DNA of 64,000 nucleotides. Origin: Bacillus sp. (in: firmicutes) (GTDB taxonomy: Bacteria; Bacillota; Bacilli; Bacillales; Bacillaceae). The DNA is taken from NCBI GenBank assembly GCA_031180805.1, contig JAPSLL010000008.1, positions 5,455 to 69,454 of the forward strand, written 5' to 3'. Numbering within the stretch: the first letter of the stretch is position 1; each line of letters begins with the position of its first letter. Positions 1-8,347 of the stretch are shown piece by piece. The notes beneath the pieces are model-generated. The model worked only from the letters and a program-made list of their open reading frames with translations, was not told where the DNA came from and made no database searches. Position numbers and translations under genes: made by a program.

Positions 1-75
1 GGAGTGCTTATTCTTGGAAACGCTAAAGCGGGTGGAGGCGAGGTTCGAGTAACAATACCCTTAAACCATGAGTAA
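1..75 (+). CDS. C-terminal end of an unidentified protein (partial)
   Basis: An open frame enters from the left edge and ends at TAA 73-75, giving 24 residues that finish in GGGEVRVTIPLNHE. The Gly-rich stretch followed by a beta-strand-like VRVTIPL is reminiscent of the last strand of a GHKL ATPase (histidine kinase) domain, but 24 residues cannot settle it. The rest of the gene lies outside the window. Confidence 0.4.
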   Translation, partial: GVLILGNAKAGGGEVRVTIPLNHE

Positions 76-110
76 TTAGGCATTTATTTTCGCTTATAGG
101 AGGAGCATGC

Positions 111-242
111 TTGGAGAAAAACGAGACAAGTCAACATATGTTCAGTCACACCTTTCATTTTGCAGCTGTCTTCTATGTTGCTGAGATGGCTGGGTTCATA
201 GGCTTACCTGTTAACGATTTAATGGAGGAGAAGAGAAGTTGA
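111..242 (+). CDS. small hypothetical protein, 43 aa, TTG start
   Basis: The TTG at 111 is preceded by a strong AGGAGG at 98-103 with a 7-base spacer, and the frame runs 43 codons to TGA at 240-242. The product starts MEKNETSQHMFSH and contains a short moderately hydrophobic middle (FHFAAVFYVAEMAGFIGL) too weak for a confident membrane helix. It lies 35 bases behind the end of the upstream partial gene, so it may share its transcript. I do not recognise the family. The ribosome binding site is the main reason to call it; an overlapping 25-codon frame from ATG 107 is too close to the Shine-Dalgarno. Confidence 0.4.
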   Translation: MEKNETSQHMFSHTFHFAAVFYVAEMAGFIGLPVNDLMEEKRS

Positions 243-287
243 GCTAGTTAATAATAACCTTGGCAAGTCACAATCAATGGAAGAAAA

Positions 288-325
288 GACGCTACATTCA
301 AAAAGTTGAAGGTAGCGTCCTTTTG
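288..325. terminator. bidirectional rho-independent terminator
   Basis: Stem GACGCTAC (288-295) pairs with GTAGCGTC (312-319), followed by CTTTTGTCT on the plus strand and by an equivalent T-rich run on the minus strand. It separates the convergent 43-aa frame and the Na+/Pi cotransporter gene. Confidence 0.75.
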
Positions 326-332
326 TCTAATA

Positions 333-1964
333 TTATTGTTTTGTTTGTAGAATTCCCTCAACAATATTTGAAGCGTGATCACCGATTCTTTCTAAATTAC
401 TAATGATGTCAACGTAAACGATTCCTGCATCACCTGTACACGAGCGTTCATTTAAGCGTAAAATATGTCTCTTTCGAAGTTTTCTCTCTAATTTATCGAT
501 AACATCTTCATTTTCTAATACTTTACGAGCTAGTTCAAGATCATCTTTAAAGAACGCATCATACGCCATTTGTAATGTGGAGGTAGTTAAATCGTACATT
601 TCTTTTAATTCGGTTATTGCCTCGTCAGAAAGCTTGACCTTCTTGTTAAGTTTATAATCAACGAGCTCAACAATGTTTTCCATATGGTCCCCGATTCTTT
701 CAATATCTCGAATTGAATCAGCAATATTGGAGAAGTCGTCTCTTTCAGTTGTTGATAGTGATTTTGACGAAATATCAAGCAAATATTGTGTGATTTTTTT
801 GTCTAAATTATTTATTCCTGTCTCATATTGTAACGCATTTTCACGATTTTTCTTTTCACCGTCGTTGAAATAATTAAATGCTTCATTCATTCCGTTAATA
901 GAGAATTCACACATTCTTTTTAACTCTTCCTTAGCTTGTCCTAATGCAATTGAAGGAGAATGTTCAATAAACATAGGGTTTAAATGATGTGGCTTCGTAT
1001 CAATAAACTGATCATCACCAGGTATTAGTTTTGTAACGATCCATGCTAACGCAAAAATAAACGGGAATTGGATAATTGTATTTGATACATTAAAAATCCC
1101 ATGTGCAAAGGCTATCGTCATTTCAGGATTTAAATGGATAACATCTTGCAAGTAAGCAATTAACTTCGTGAAAGGCACTAGTATAATAAGGAAAATAATT
1201 GTTCCAATTAAGTTAAATAATACATGAACAAAAGCTGCTCGTCTTGCAGCAATTGAAGCACCAATAGAAGCGATGACTGCAGTTATTGTTGTTCCAATAT
1301 TATCACCAAATAGTACAGGTAAGGCTGCATCTAAATTTAAAGCATTTTGTGAGAATAATTCTTGTAAAATACCTATCGTTGCACTTGAACTTTGGACAAT
1401 TACAGTGAAAATTGTTCCAACCAGTACACCTAATATAGGACTATCGCTCATATGAACCGTTAAATCGTGGAAAGCTTCAAGTGAACGCAATGGTTTCATT
1501 CCGCCACTCATTAATTCTAGCCCAAAGAATAGAGCGCCAAAACCAAATACAACTTGTCCTAAAGAGGTAATCTTGGCATTTTTAAAGAAAAATATAAGGA
1601 GAGCACCTAAAGCAATAATAGGTAAGGCGTATGCACCAACATCAATACCAATAATAAAGGCTGTCACAGTTGTTCCGATATTTGCTCCCATTATAACACC
1701 GATAGCTTGTCTTAAAGTCATAAATCCTGCACTTACAAGACCAACCGTTAATGCCGTTGTTCCAGAACTTGATTGAATGAGAACTGTTACAAGTAATCCA
1801 GCTAAAACACCCATAAACGGGTTGGTTGTAAAGCGATCCAAAATATCCTTTAATCGATCACCGGCAGTATTTTGTAATCCATCCCCCATATATTTAATTC
1901 CAAAAAGAAAAATTCCTAGCCCTCCAAAAAATTCGAAGAGCATTTCTTGATAGTTTATTTCCAA
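333..1964 (-). CDS. Na+/phosphate cotransporter family protein with C-terminal PhoU domain
   Basis: The 543-aa protein has the two inverted Na_Pi_cotrans repeats of the NptA/YjbB family (SLC34-related). QSSSGTT is at residues 64-70 with GANIGTT near 93-99, and the second copy is QSSSAT at 191-196 with GDNIGTT at 220-226. These QSSS motifs line the Na+/phosphate path in the family. Several hydrophobic helices fill residues 10-310. Residues of about 340-540 are helical and contain two ERIGDH-type PhoU motifs, the usual soluble tail of the longer bacterial members. It should move phosphate across the membrane with Na+; import or export cannot be told from sequence. It is monocistronic, with a terminator at 288-325 and a PhoP-type box upstream at 2056-2094, which points to control by phosphate starvation. 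Confidence 0.9.
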   Translation of the reverse strand: MEINYQEMLFEFFGGLGIFLFGIKYMGDGLQNTAGDRLKDILDRFTTNPFMGVLAGLLVTVLIQSSSGTTALTVGLVSAGFMTLRQAIGVIMGANIGTTVTAFIIGIDVGAYALPIIALGALLIFFFKNAKITSLGQVVFGFGALFFGLELMSGGMKPLRSLEAFHDLTVHMSDSPILGVLVGTIFTVIVQSSSATIGILQELFSQNALNLDAALPVLFGDNIGTTITAVIASIGASIAARRAAFVHVLFNLIGTIIFLIILVPFTKLIAYLQDVIHLNPEMTIAFAHGIFNVSNTIIQFPFIFALAWIVTKLIPGDDQFIDTKPHHLNPMFIEHSPSIALGQAKEELKRMCEFSINGMNEAFNYFNDGEKKNRENALQYETGINNLDKKITQYLLDISSKSLSTTERDDFSNIADSIRDIERIGDHMENIVELVDYKLNKKVKLSDEAITELKEMYDLTTSTLQMAYDAFFKDDLELARKVLENEDVIDKLERKLRKRHILRLNERSCTGDAGIVYVDIISNLERIGDHASNIVEGILQTKQ

Positions 1965-2055
1965 TTAGAACACACTCCTATATTAATAATGAACATATTA
2001 AATCCTTTGCTATAATAGCAATTTTGTAAACTAATTTACATGGAATTAATGAATA

Positions 2056-2094
2056 TTTACATTAAATTAATATAACCTTTACATTAAATTTACA
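2056..2094 (-). promoter_or_regulatory. PhoP-type box (four 11-bp repeats) upstream of the Na+/Pi cotransporter gene
   Basis: Four hexamers fitting TTHAYA occur at exactly 11-bp intervals: TTTACA 2056-2061, TTAATA 2067-2072, TTTACA 2078-2083 and TTTACA 2089-2094, each with a 5-bp spacer. Another TTTACA sits at 2035-2040. This is the Bacillus PhoP box pattern, read here on the strand opposite to the gene. A possible minus-strand -10, TATTAT, is the complement of 2012-2017. The rest of the AT-rich 1965-2342 gap shows no gene. Confidence 0.65.
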
Positions 2095-2283
2095 AATAGT
2101 GATCTTTTTAAACAATTTTCAACAAAATTCAAGTATTTGGAAATGATTTTATTGTACAGTTTGTCAAATTAATTTGTTCAAATTAATAGGTGTTTATTCC
2201 TAAATAGGAATTGTTTGTTTATTATCCTAGGGGAAATGAGAACACGACTTCTTAATCAGGAAGAAACATTGCTTATAATTTGT

Positions 2284-2323
2284 ATGTTACATAATTATAT
2301 AATATAATAGTGTTAAGTAACAT
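2284..2323 (+). promoter_or_regulatory. inverted repeat around the likely promoter of the integrase-like gene
   Basis: ATGTTAC (2284-2290) and GTAACAT (2317-2323) form a perfect 7-bp inverted repeat that brackets several TATAAT-like sequences. The gene starts 20 bases later. It could be an operator or a leader hairpin; this is weak evidence. Confidence 0.3.
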
Positions 2324-2342
2324 GAATTAAGGGGAGTTAACA

Positions 2343-2909
2343 ATGGAATATGTAGAAGCTTTAAGGGATATAAAACAAATCAACTCCATGAAGAGATATT
2401 TAAAAAAACATTCGGAAAGAGATTATGTCCTATTTGTTTTTGGGATTAATACAGGATTAAAAATTACAGAGCTATTGGAAATAAAGGTTTGCGATGTAGT
2501 AGAAAATAGTGGGGGAATTAAAGATTTTTATTTACTTCCACATAAAGAATCACGAACACAAAAGGAAGTTTATTTAAATCATAAAGTAAAGAAAGACCTG
2601 CATCATTATATACAAGTGCATCAATTGGAAAATGATAACTATTTATTTAAATCCCCAAAAACACAAAAGCCGATTACGAGGCAACAAGCGTATCGAATCA
2701 TTCACCAGGCTGCTGAGGCAGTTGGAATTGAAGGGAAAATAGGGACAAATTCAATGCGGAAAACCTTTGGATTTCATGCGTACAAACGTGGAGTCGCAAT
2801 TTCGATTTTACAGAAACAATTTAATCATTCAACACCATCAGAAACTCTTAAATATCTCGGAATTTCTAAGGAAGAGAAAATTCGTACGGAAATTGATGTT
2901 AATCTTTAA
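2343..2909 (+). CDS. small tyrosine-recombinase-like protein (YoeC-type), probably not a standard integrase
   Basis: The 188-aa product is the length of a tyrosine recombinase catalytic domain with no N-terminal core-binding domain. The fold signatures are visible: NTGLKITELL at 36-45 (usually TGLRxxEL), TNSMRKTFGFHAY at 135-147, NHSTPSETLKYLGIS at 161-175. The first catalytic Arg is Lys40 and the His of the HxxR box is Asn136, while Arg139, His162 and Tyr171 remain. It resembles the stand-alone YoeC-like proteins of Bacillus, which are chromosomal and not phage-borne. No att-like repeats or phage genes surround it. It precedes khtTU on the same strand with a 51-bp gap. The fold is confident; DNA-cleaving activity is doubtful. 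Confidence 0.75.
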   Translation: MEYVEALRDIKQINSMKRYLKKHSERDYVLFVFGINTGLKITELLEIKVCDVVENSGGIKDFYLLPHKESRTQKEVYLNHKVKKDLHHYIQVHQLENDNYLFKSPKTQKPITRQQAYRIIHQAAEAVGIEGKIGTNSMRKTFGFHAYKRGVAISILQKQFNHSTPSETLKYLGISKEEKIRTEIDVNL

Positions 2910-2960
2910 AGCAGTTAAGCCTTAATTCAATGCTTACAAATCATAAGGAGGATTAAGAAA

Positions 2961-3455
2961 ATGAATATTAGAGAAAGTGAACTGCCAGGAATTGGGTGTA
3001 AATTTGAAATTATTACAAAAAATCAGGATAAGCTCGTTGTCGTCATTCATGATGATGGCCGAAGAGAAATTTATCATTTTGATTCTGATGATCATGATGA
3101 AGTAATTAGTAACGTCACATTTGATGATGCAGAGGCTAGACAGATTGCAGGTATTTTAGGTGGAATGAGCTATAAGCCGAAAGCGTTAGAAACGGTCAAT
3201 TTTGCTTTTGATGATTTAATTATTGAATGGTTTAAAGTAGAGCCTAATGCAGCTGCAGTGAATCAAACAATTGGTCAAATTGATATACGAAATAACTATG
3301 GGGTTAATGTTATCGCAATTAAGAAAAAGAATTCAAAAAGATCGATTAATCCTGGATCAGACACAATCATAGAGGTTGGTGATACATTGGTGATTTCTGG
3401 TGAAAGAAATCAAATTAAAGAATTAATAAAAAATTTATTATCGTGTGAGAGGTGA
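2961..3455 (+). CDS. khtT: K+/H+ antiporter regulatory subunit KhtT
   Basis: This 164-aa cytosolic protein matches KhtT (YhaT) of Bacillus subtilis. A short N-terminal domain (about 1-70) is followed by an RCK_C/TrkA_C domain at about 75-160, ending in the characteristic INPGSDTIIEVGDTLVISG stretch. In B. subtilis KhtT gates the KhtU antiporter, and its RCK_C domain is known to bind c-di-AMP. It starts behind AAGGAGG and ends 9 bp before khtU, so the two are clearly co-transcribed. The small khtS gene found upstream of khtT in B. subtilis is absent; the integrase-like gene occupies that place. Confidence 0.9.
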   Translation: MNIRESELPGIGCKFEIITKNQDKLVVVIHDDGRREIYHFDSDDHDEVISNVTFDDAEARQIAGILGGMSYKPKALETVNFAFDDLIIEWFKVEPNAAAVNQTIGQIDIRNNYGVNVIAIKKKNSKRSINPGSDTIIEVGDTLVISGERNQIKELIKNLLSCER

Positions 3456-3464
3456 AGGTGAAAA

Positions 3465-4691
3465 ATGGATCATTTAGTATTTGAAGTAGGTACAGCACTT
3501 GTCCTTGTTGCAATCGGTTCAATTATTGCCAACAAGCTGAAATTTTCAATCATCCCGTTTCTCATTATTTTAGGAATGCTTGTTGGCCCACATGCCCCAC
3601 ATTTTGGGATTATCGACTTACGATTTATTGAAAGTAACGATATTATCCAATTTCTCGGAAGAATTGGTGTGCTATTTTTACTCTTCTATTTAGGCTTAGA
3701 GTTTTCAGTAGGAAAACTGGCCAAATCTGGGAAAAATATTGTTGTCGGTGGGAGTATTTATGTAGCAATCAACTTTATTTTAGGTTTGGCATATGGCTTT
3801 ATCGCAGGTATGCCATGGATGGAAACACTCATTATCGCCGGACTGCTTAGCGTATCCTCAAGTGCGATTGTCGCAAAGGTTCTTGTAGATTTAAAAAGAA
3901 CAGCCAATCCAGAAACCGAGCTAATTCTAGGAATCATCCTATTCGATGATATCTTCCTTGCCTTATTTTTAACCACAATGTCTGGTGTTCTCCTAGCAGG
4001 CACCACATCTGCTCTTGGTATCATTACCTCAGTTCTCATCTCAGTTGGATACATGTTACTGTTTTTCATCATTGCACGAAAAGGTGCCCCATTATTAAAT
4101 AAATGGCTTAATATTAAGTCAGATGAAATTTTCATTATTGTTATATTTGCGATATTGTTCTTTGTTGCAGGTTTTTCAGAAACTCTTCACGTTGCAGAAG
4201 CAATTGGTGCGTTATTGTTAGGATTAGTATTTTCTGAAACTGAGCATCGCGATCGCATTGAACATTTGGTCGTGCCGTTTCGAGATTTCTTTGGCGCCGT
4301 ATTCTTCTTTAGCTTCGGCTTAAGCATCGACCCTTCTACTTTAGCTGATGCGATTTGGTTAGCATTAGGTGCTGCTCTTGTTACAATTATCGGAAATTTC
4401 GTTGCAGGTATGATTTCAGGAAGAAAAGCAGGACTTTCTCATAAAGCCTCAACAAGTATAGGGCTCACGATTATGGCTAGAGGTGAATTCTCAATCATTG
4501 TAGCAAATCTCGGTATCACTGCTGGTTTAAACTCAATATTAACTCCTTTTACAGCTCTGTATGTGCTTATCTTGGCCATTATAGGCCCTGTGATGACAAA
4601 GGAAAGCAAAACGATTTATAAATATTTAAACAAGGTGTTTAAATGGACAAAAGAAAAACAAAAGAAAAAAATTGAAGTACCTGAAGGATAA
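3465..4691 (+). CDS. khtU: K+/H+ antiporter KhtU (CPA2 family)
   Basis: The 408-aa integral membrane protein has about 12 hydrophobic segments spanning nearly the whole length and a short basic tail (KWTKEKQKKKIEVPEG). Sequences such as FLLFYLGLEFS near residue 75 and the GxxLAR-like loops are typical of CPA2 cation/proton antiporters. It would export K+ (and possibly Na+) in exchange for H+ during alkaline or high-K+ stress, controlled by KhtT from the neighbouring gene. The start ATG 3465 lies behind GAGAGGTGAAGG. A weak hairpin at 4756-4797 follows. Confidence 0.9.
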   Translation: MDHLVFEVGTALVLVAIGSIIANKLKFSIIPFLIILGMLVGPHAPHFGIIDLRFIESNDIIQFLGRIGVLFLLFYLGLEFSVGKLAKSGKNIVVGGSIYVAINFILGLAYGFIAGMPWMETLIIAGLLSVSSSAIVAKVLVDLKRTANPETELILGIILFDDIFLALFLTTMSGVLLAGTTSALGIITSVLISVGYMLLFFIIARKGAPLLNKWLNIKSDEIFIIVIFAILFFVAGFSETLHVAEAIGALLLGLVFSETEHRDRIEHLVVPFRDFFGAVFFFSFGLSIDPSTLADAIWLALGAALVTIIGNFVAGMISGRKAGLSHKASTSIGLTIMARGEFSIIVANLGITAGLNSILTPFTALYVLILAIIGPVMTKESKTIYKYLNKVFKWTKEKQKKKIEVPEG

Positions 4692-4755
4692 AAACTTAGT
4701 AGACAATTACGATTATTAAAAAATTATTAGATAGATAGATTTTTAAAAAATCATT

Positions 4756-4797
4756 AAATCGAAAAGTTCCTCAAACGATTGAAGGACTTTTCGATTT
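4756..4797. terminator. hairpin downstream of khtU
   Basis: AAATCGAAAAGTTCC (4756-4770) pairs with GGACTTTTCGATTT (4784-4797) with one bulged base. It is not followed by a clean T-run, so termination is less certain than structure formation. Confidence 0.45.
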
Positions 4798-4924
4798 AAG
4801 TCTGTAATTTGATATACTACTTTCCCTAGTTAAGCAAAAATGTAGTGCAAACTATTATGGAGCTTTATCGATGGATTATCCTTTTTTTAGGAATCCCTTT
4901 TTCTTTTAAAAAATAGGAAAAAAA

Positions 4925-4952
4925 TTAGACAATCATGCTATAATCGTATAAT
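4925..4952 (+). promoter_or_regulatory. SigA-type promoter for uppP
   Basis: TTAGAC (4925-4930) and TATAAT (4947-4952) are 16 bp apart, 38 bp before the uppP start. A second TATAAT overlaps the spacer at 4939-4944. Confidence 0.5.
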
Positions 4953-4989
4953 GCGAAGGTTAATGTAATAAAAAGGGAGATTTATTTTA

Positions 4990-5829
4990 ATGGATATTTT
5001 TGAAATTATTAAAGCTCTGATACTTGGAATGGTGGAAGGATTAACTGAATTTGCTCCTGTATCATCAACAGGTCATATGATTTTAATTGACGATATGTGG
5101 CTGCAGTCTGGAGATTTCTTAGGGAAATATGTAGCAAATACGTTCAAAATTGTCATTCAATTAGGGTCAATTTTAGCTGTTGTCGTTGTGTTTAAGGATC
5201 GGTTTATCGATTTGCTTGGCTTAAACCGCCTTATGAAAAAGAAAGGATCAGCTGAATCAAATGGTCAGCATTTACGATTGTCTCAAGTAATTGTCGGCTT
5301 AATCCCAGCAGGGGTTTTAGGTGTGCTTTTTGAAGATTACATCGATGAGCATCTTTTCTCTCTTGAAACTGTTTTAATCGGTTTAGTCGTTGGAGCCATT
5401 TTAATGATTTGTGCTGACTTATTTAGTCCTAGAAAGCCTAAAATTGAAACAGTTGATAAAATAACGTACAAGCAGGCTTTATCGATTGGGTTAATCCAAT
5501 GTTTATCTCTTTGGCCGGGATTCTCACGCTCTGGTTCAACAATTTCTGGCGGTGTTCTACTAGGAATGAGCCACCGTGCAGCATCTGACTTTACATTTAT
5601 TATGGCGGTGCCAATTATGGCTGGAGCAAGTGGAATTTCCTTGTTGAAAAACTGGGAATACTTCACACTCGATGCTATGCCATTTTTCATAGTAGGATTT
5701 ATAAGTGCCTTTATTTTTGCACTTATTTCTATTCGCTTTTTCTTAAAGCTAATAAACAAAATTAAACTTATCCCATTTGCAATTTATCGCATCATTCTAG
5801 TGATTGTGATTTGTATTTTTTATTTCTAA
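4990..5829 (+). CDS. uppP: undecaprenyl-diphosphatase UppP (BacA family)
   Basis: The 279-aa polytopic membrane protein carries both family signatures: E20-FAPVSSTGH at residues 20-29 and PGFSRSGST at 176-184. These form the two halves of the active site, with the glutamates and Arg180 involved in catalysis. UppP dephosphorylates undecaprenyl pyrophosphate released by peptidoglycan synthesis, recycling the lipid carrier, and raised levels confer bacitracin resistance. It is a single-gene unit with its own promoter (4925-4952) and a strong terminator (5840-5867). The start is preceded by AAAGGGAG. Length and motifs are standard for the family. Confidence 0.95.
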   Translation: MDIFEIIKALILGMVEGLTEFAPVSSTGHMILIDDMWLQSGDFLGKYVANTFKIVIQLGSILAVVVVFKDRFIDLLGLNRLMKKKGSAESNGQHLRLSQVIVGLIPAGVLGVLFEDYIDEHLFSLETVLIGLVVGAILMICADLFSPRKPKIETVDKITYKQALSIGLIQCLSLWPGFSRSGSTISGGVLLGMSHRAASDFTFIMAVPIMAGASGISLLKNWEYFTLDAMPFFIVGFISAFIFALISIRFFLKLINKIKLIPFAIYRIILVIVICIFYF

Positions 5830-5839
5830 TGATTGTGGT

Positions 5840-5867
5840 CCCATCAAGATTTGATGGGGCTTTTTTT
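5840..5867 (+). terminator. rho-independent terminator after uppP
   Basis: CCCATCAA (5840-5847) and TTGATGGG (5851-5858) form a perfect 8-bp stem with a GAT loop, followed by GC and seven T residues. Confidence 0.85.
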
Positions 5868-5949
5868 ATGGGATTAATAGAAAAAGTGGAAAAAATTGAA
5901 ACATACTACAACGGTTACTCGTAATAAAAGATAGAAGGGATGTGCTAAG

Positions 5950-6642
5950 ATGAGCAAATATTCAATTGAGGAATTTCTTAAGCAGACAGAGCAAGAGGAT
6001 AAGGGGCAAGGCTTATTTGAGTTAGAAACACCGCGTATGCTTGAGGTGAATCTAGAAGGCCAAGTATGGGCAAAGGCAGGCTCGATGATTTCGTATAATG
6101 GAAATATTAAGTTTGAACGGGAAGGGCTTTTTGAACACGGACTTGGTAAAACGTTTAAAAAGGCTTTTACAGGTGAAGGTGCTTCCTTAATGAAAGCAAC
6201 GGGAAACGGAAAATTATATTTGGCAGACGAGGGGAAAAAAGTCATCGTTCTTGATTTAAAAAGTGATGTCATTCATGTAAATGGTAATGATCTATTAGCT
6301 TTTGAACCAAGCATAAAATGGGATATAAAGCTAATGAAGCGAATTGCGGGAATGATGGCAGGAGGATTATTTAATGTCCGTTGTGAAGGAACAGGGATGA
6401 TTGCAATTACGTCACATTATGAGCCCCTTACATTGCGAGTTACACCAGATAGACCAGTCATCACCGATCCGAATGCAACGGTAGCCTGGTCAGGAAACCT
6501 CCAGCCTGAATTTCAAACAGATATTACGTTAAAAACCTTTTTTGGCAGGGGCAGTGGTGAGTCTATCCAAATGAGGTTTGAAGGTGACGGGTTTGTCGTT
6601 GTTCAGCCGTATGAAGAAGTGTATTTTAAATCAAATAGTTAA
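5950..6642 (+). CDS. AIM24 family protein
   Basis: The 230-aa soluble protein belongs to the AIM24 (TIGR00266-like) family of double-stranded beta-helix proteins. Recognisable features are the early FELETPRMLEVNLEGQVWAKAGSM segment (about 24-47), a Gly-rich middle (TGEGASLMKATGNGKLYLA) and the C-terminal FFGRGSGESIQMRFEGDGFVVVQP motif near 200-223. No signal peptide or membrane segment is present. The molecular function of bacterial AIM24 proteins is not established; related proteins are linked to envelope stress or tellurium-resistance-like loci. It starts behind GAAGGGATG and is convergent with the next gene. Confidence 0.8.
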   Translation: MSKYSIEEFLKQTEQEDKGQGLFELETPRMLEVNLEGQVWAKAGSMISYNGNIKFEREGLFEHGLGKTFKKAFTGEGASLMKATGNGKLYLADEGKKVIVLDLKSDVIHVNGNDLLAFEPSIKWDIKLMKRIAGMMAGGLFNVRCEGTGMIAITSHYEPLTLRVTPDRPVITDPNATVAWSGNLQPEFQTDITLKTFFGRGSGESIQMRFEGDGFVVVQPYEEVYFKSNS

Positions 6643-6738
6643 TATTCGGAAGAAGGTTTGAAATCGAATCAAGCTATGTTTAGTTCCTCAGATGTTAAAT
6701 AATAAAAGTTAGCTTATAACGTCAGTCTTACTTTCCAT

Positions 6739-6779
6739 AACTACTAAAAAAAGGATAGAGTATCTCTTTTTTAGTAGTT
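6739..6779. terminator. bidirectional terminator between convergent genes
   Basis: A perfect 13-bp inverted repeat, AACTACTAAAAAA (6739-6751) and TTTTTTAGTAGTT (6767-6779), with A- and T-runs inside the stem. It lies between the AIM24 gene and the minus-strand transglutaminase-like gene. Confidence 0.7.
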
Positions 6780-6881
6780 AGGCTTATTATATTTTAGCTA
6801 AAATTAGATTTGGTCTAATTAAAGGGGCATTGGAACATTACAGTTTTTCCTTTATTTTTCGCTTCAATGGCTTCACGTTTC

Positions 6882-7490
6882 TTATAGTTTATCAGGTAAA
6901 TGGTGTAAATATACTTCTAGTAAATCAGTATTTGTTTCAAGTGTGTTAATTGTTTTTTCATTTGGTGCTGAGTAAATCGTTTGGTAATCCATTTCTCCGA
7001 GCTCTTCTCTAATTGGGAAGGCCAAAATTTCTTCGTTTATAGAGAATTCAGCTTTTACCCCTGGTTTATTCCCACGGGCATCTAAGCGAATCCAACGATT
7101 GAGTGAATTAATGAAAACTCCATTAAGTGTATGCAGGCAGTAACCCTTTTCTGGCGTGTCAAACAGTGTGAGCCGTTGATAACAAAAACCAGTTGGAATC
7201 TGGACAGCTCTTAGTAATGCTGCCAATAAATTTGATTTGGCATAACAAATTCCTTCTCGATTTATTAGTACGTCAGAGGCTTTACAGGTGACTCTTTTAC
7301 TTTGGATATCCCAAGAATGTGAAATGCTGTCTCGTACATATTCAAAGGCAATTTTCACCTTATCAATATCTGTTTGCTCATTAGAAAATAATTCATTAAT
7401 CTTCTCTCTAATGATAGGATGCGAATAGTCAACTACATTAAGTTCTTTTAAAAAATCATTAAAATGAACTGATTCAGGTTTAATCGCCAT
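6882..7490 (-). CDS. transglutaminase-like (papain-fold) protein
   Basis: The 202-aa cytosolic protein has the Cys-His-Asp triad of the transglutaminase-like superfamily: Cys82 in REGICYAKSNLLAALLR, His120 in YCLHTLNGV and Asp137 in WIRLDARGN. Members of this superfamily act mostly as peptidases or amide hydrolases; real crosslinking activity is rare in bacteria. No signal peptide, repeats or partner domain are visible. It is preceded by AAAGGGG and stands alone, facing the AIM24 gene across a shared terminator. The physiological substrate is unknown. Confidence 0.8.
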   Translation of the reverse strand: MAIKPESVHFNDFLKELNVVDYSHPIIREKINELFSNEQTDIDKVKIAFEYVRDSISHSWDIQSKRVTCKASDVLINREGICYAKSNLLAALLRAVQIPTGFCYQRLTLFDTPEKGYCLHTLNGVFINSLNRWIRLDARGNKPGVKAEFSINEEILAFPIREELGEMDYQTIYSAPNEKTINTLETNTDLLEVYLHHLPDKL

Positions 7491-8347
7491 TGTATTGCCC
7501 CTTTTCCTTTGATTTGCATAAATATATCTCGCTTACTAAAGCGGAGAATCCATATTTTGAATATAAATGATGACCTTTAAATGTACTTAACATTTTTAAT
7601 CCTTCAAAGCTTGTTATTGTGAACTAGTAACCATTTTCCTAAACCATGATTTCTTAAAATCTTATTAAATTGGATGATTATAAATATACAATTATATGAA
7701 TCTTTATGCAATGGTTCTATGGTAAAATTTATAAATAAGCTTAAGAGCTTTTTGAACTAATTGCTCCCTGTAAGGTTATATTTCTCATGAGATTAAATAC
7801 TTGTAGAGGGATTTAAGGGAAATGAGGAAACCATAAAGAAATTTCTACCTGTTGAAAACGGGTTAGGAAAGATTTAAACTGAACTAGGTATTTTAATTAA
7901 CAAGCTTATATAAGGGTGACGATGTGTCGTCCTTTTTTTATTCTAGAAAAATTTTATACATTTTTTATATATTTTTTAAGACTTTTTATTCAAATCATTG
8001 TTATACTGAGAACAATAACAGTAAAGTAATATTTTCCTAGTAATGTATTGAAAAGACAATTAAGGGGAAATGCAAAAATTACTGCTTAAGACCTAGAACG
8101 ATTTAAAGCTTAAGAGCGTTAAACAATAGATGAAAGTATAAGAAAATAAGTAACGAATTGAAAGAAGTCTATTAAACATGTACGTATCTGTTTTAAGACG
8201 AACAGAGTACCCGGCTTCAAAATTAGCTTTACACAAATGGAGTTAAGGGTGTAATCATTAACGCAGCTATAAGCGGTTGAAAAACGTTCTATTGATGAAA
8301 ATCACTAAAAACGAGGATAAATTTGATTGTGGATAGGAGGTATTAAA
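7491..8347. other. long AT-rich intergenic stretch, no gene recognised
   Basis: About 850 bp without a convincing gene. The only clear structure is a small hairpin, GACGA (7918-7922) with TCGTC (7927-7931), followed by seven T residues, which looks like an orphan terminator. Short frames, such as 22 codons from ATG 8179, lack a ribosome binding site. It may be decayed sequence. Confidence 0.4.

Noticed and set aside
2343-2909. Reading the integrase-like gene as evidence of a prophage or genomic island
   Set aside because: No attachment repeats, tRNA or phage genes nearby, catalytic residues are altered, and YoeC-like genes are chromosomal in Bacillus.
8179-8247. 22-codon frame upstream of the permuted NlpC/P60-like gene
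   Set aside because: No ribosome binding site and no similarity that could be recognised.
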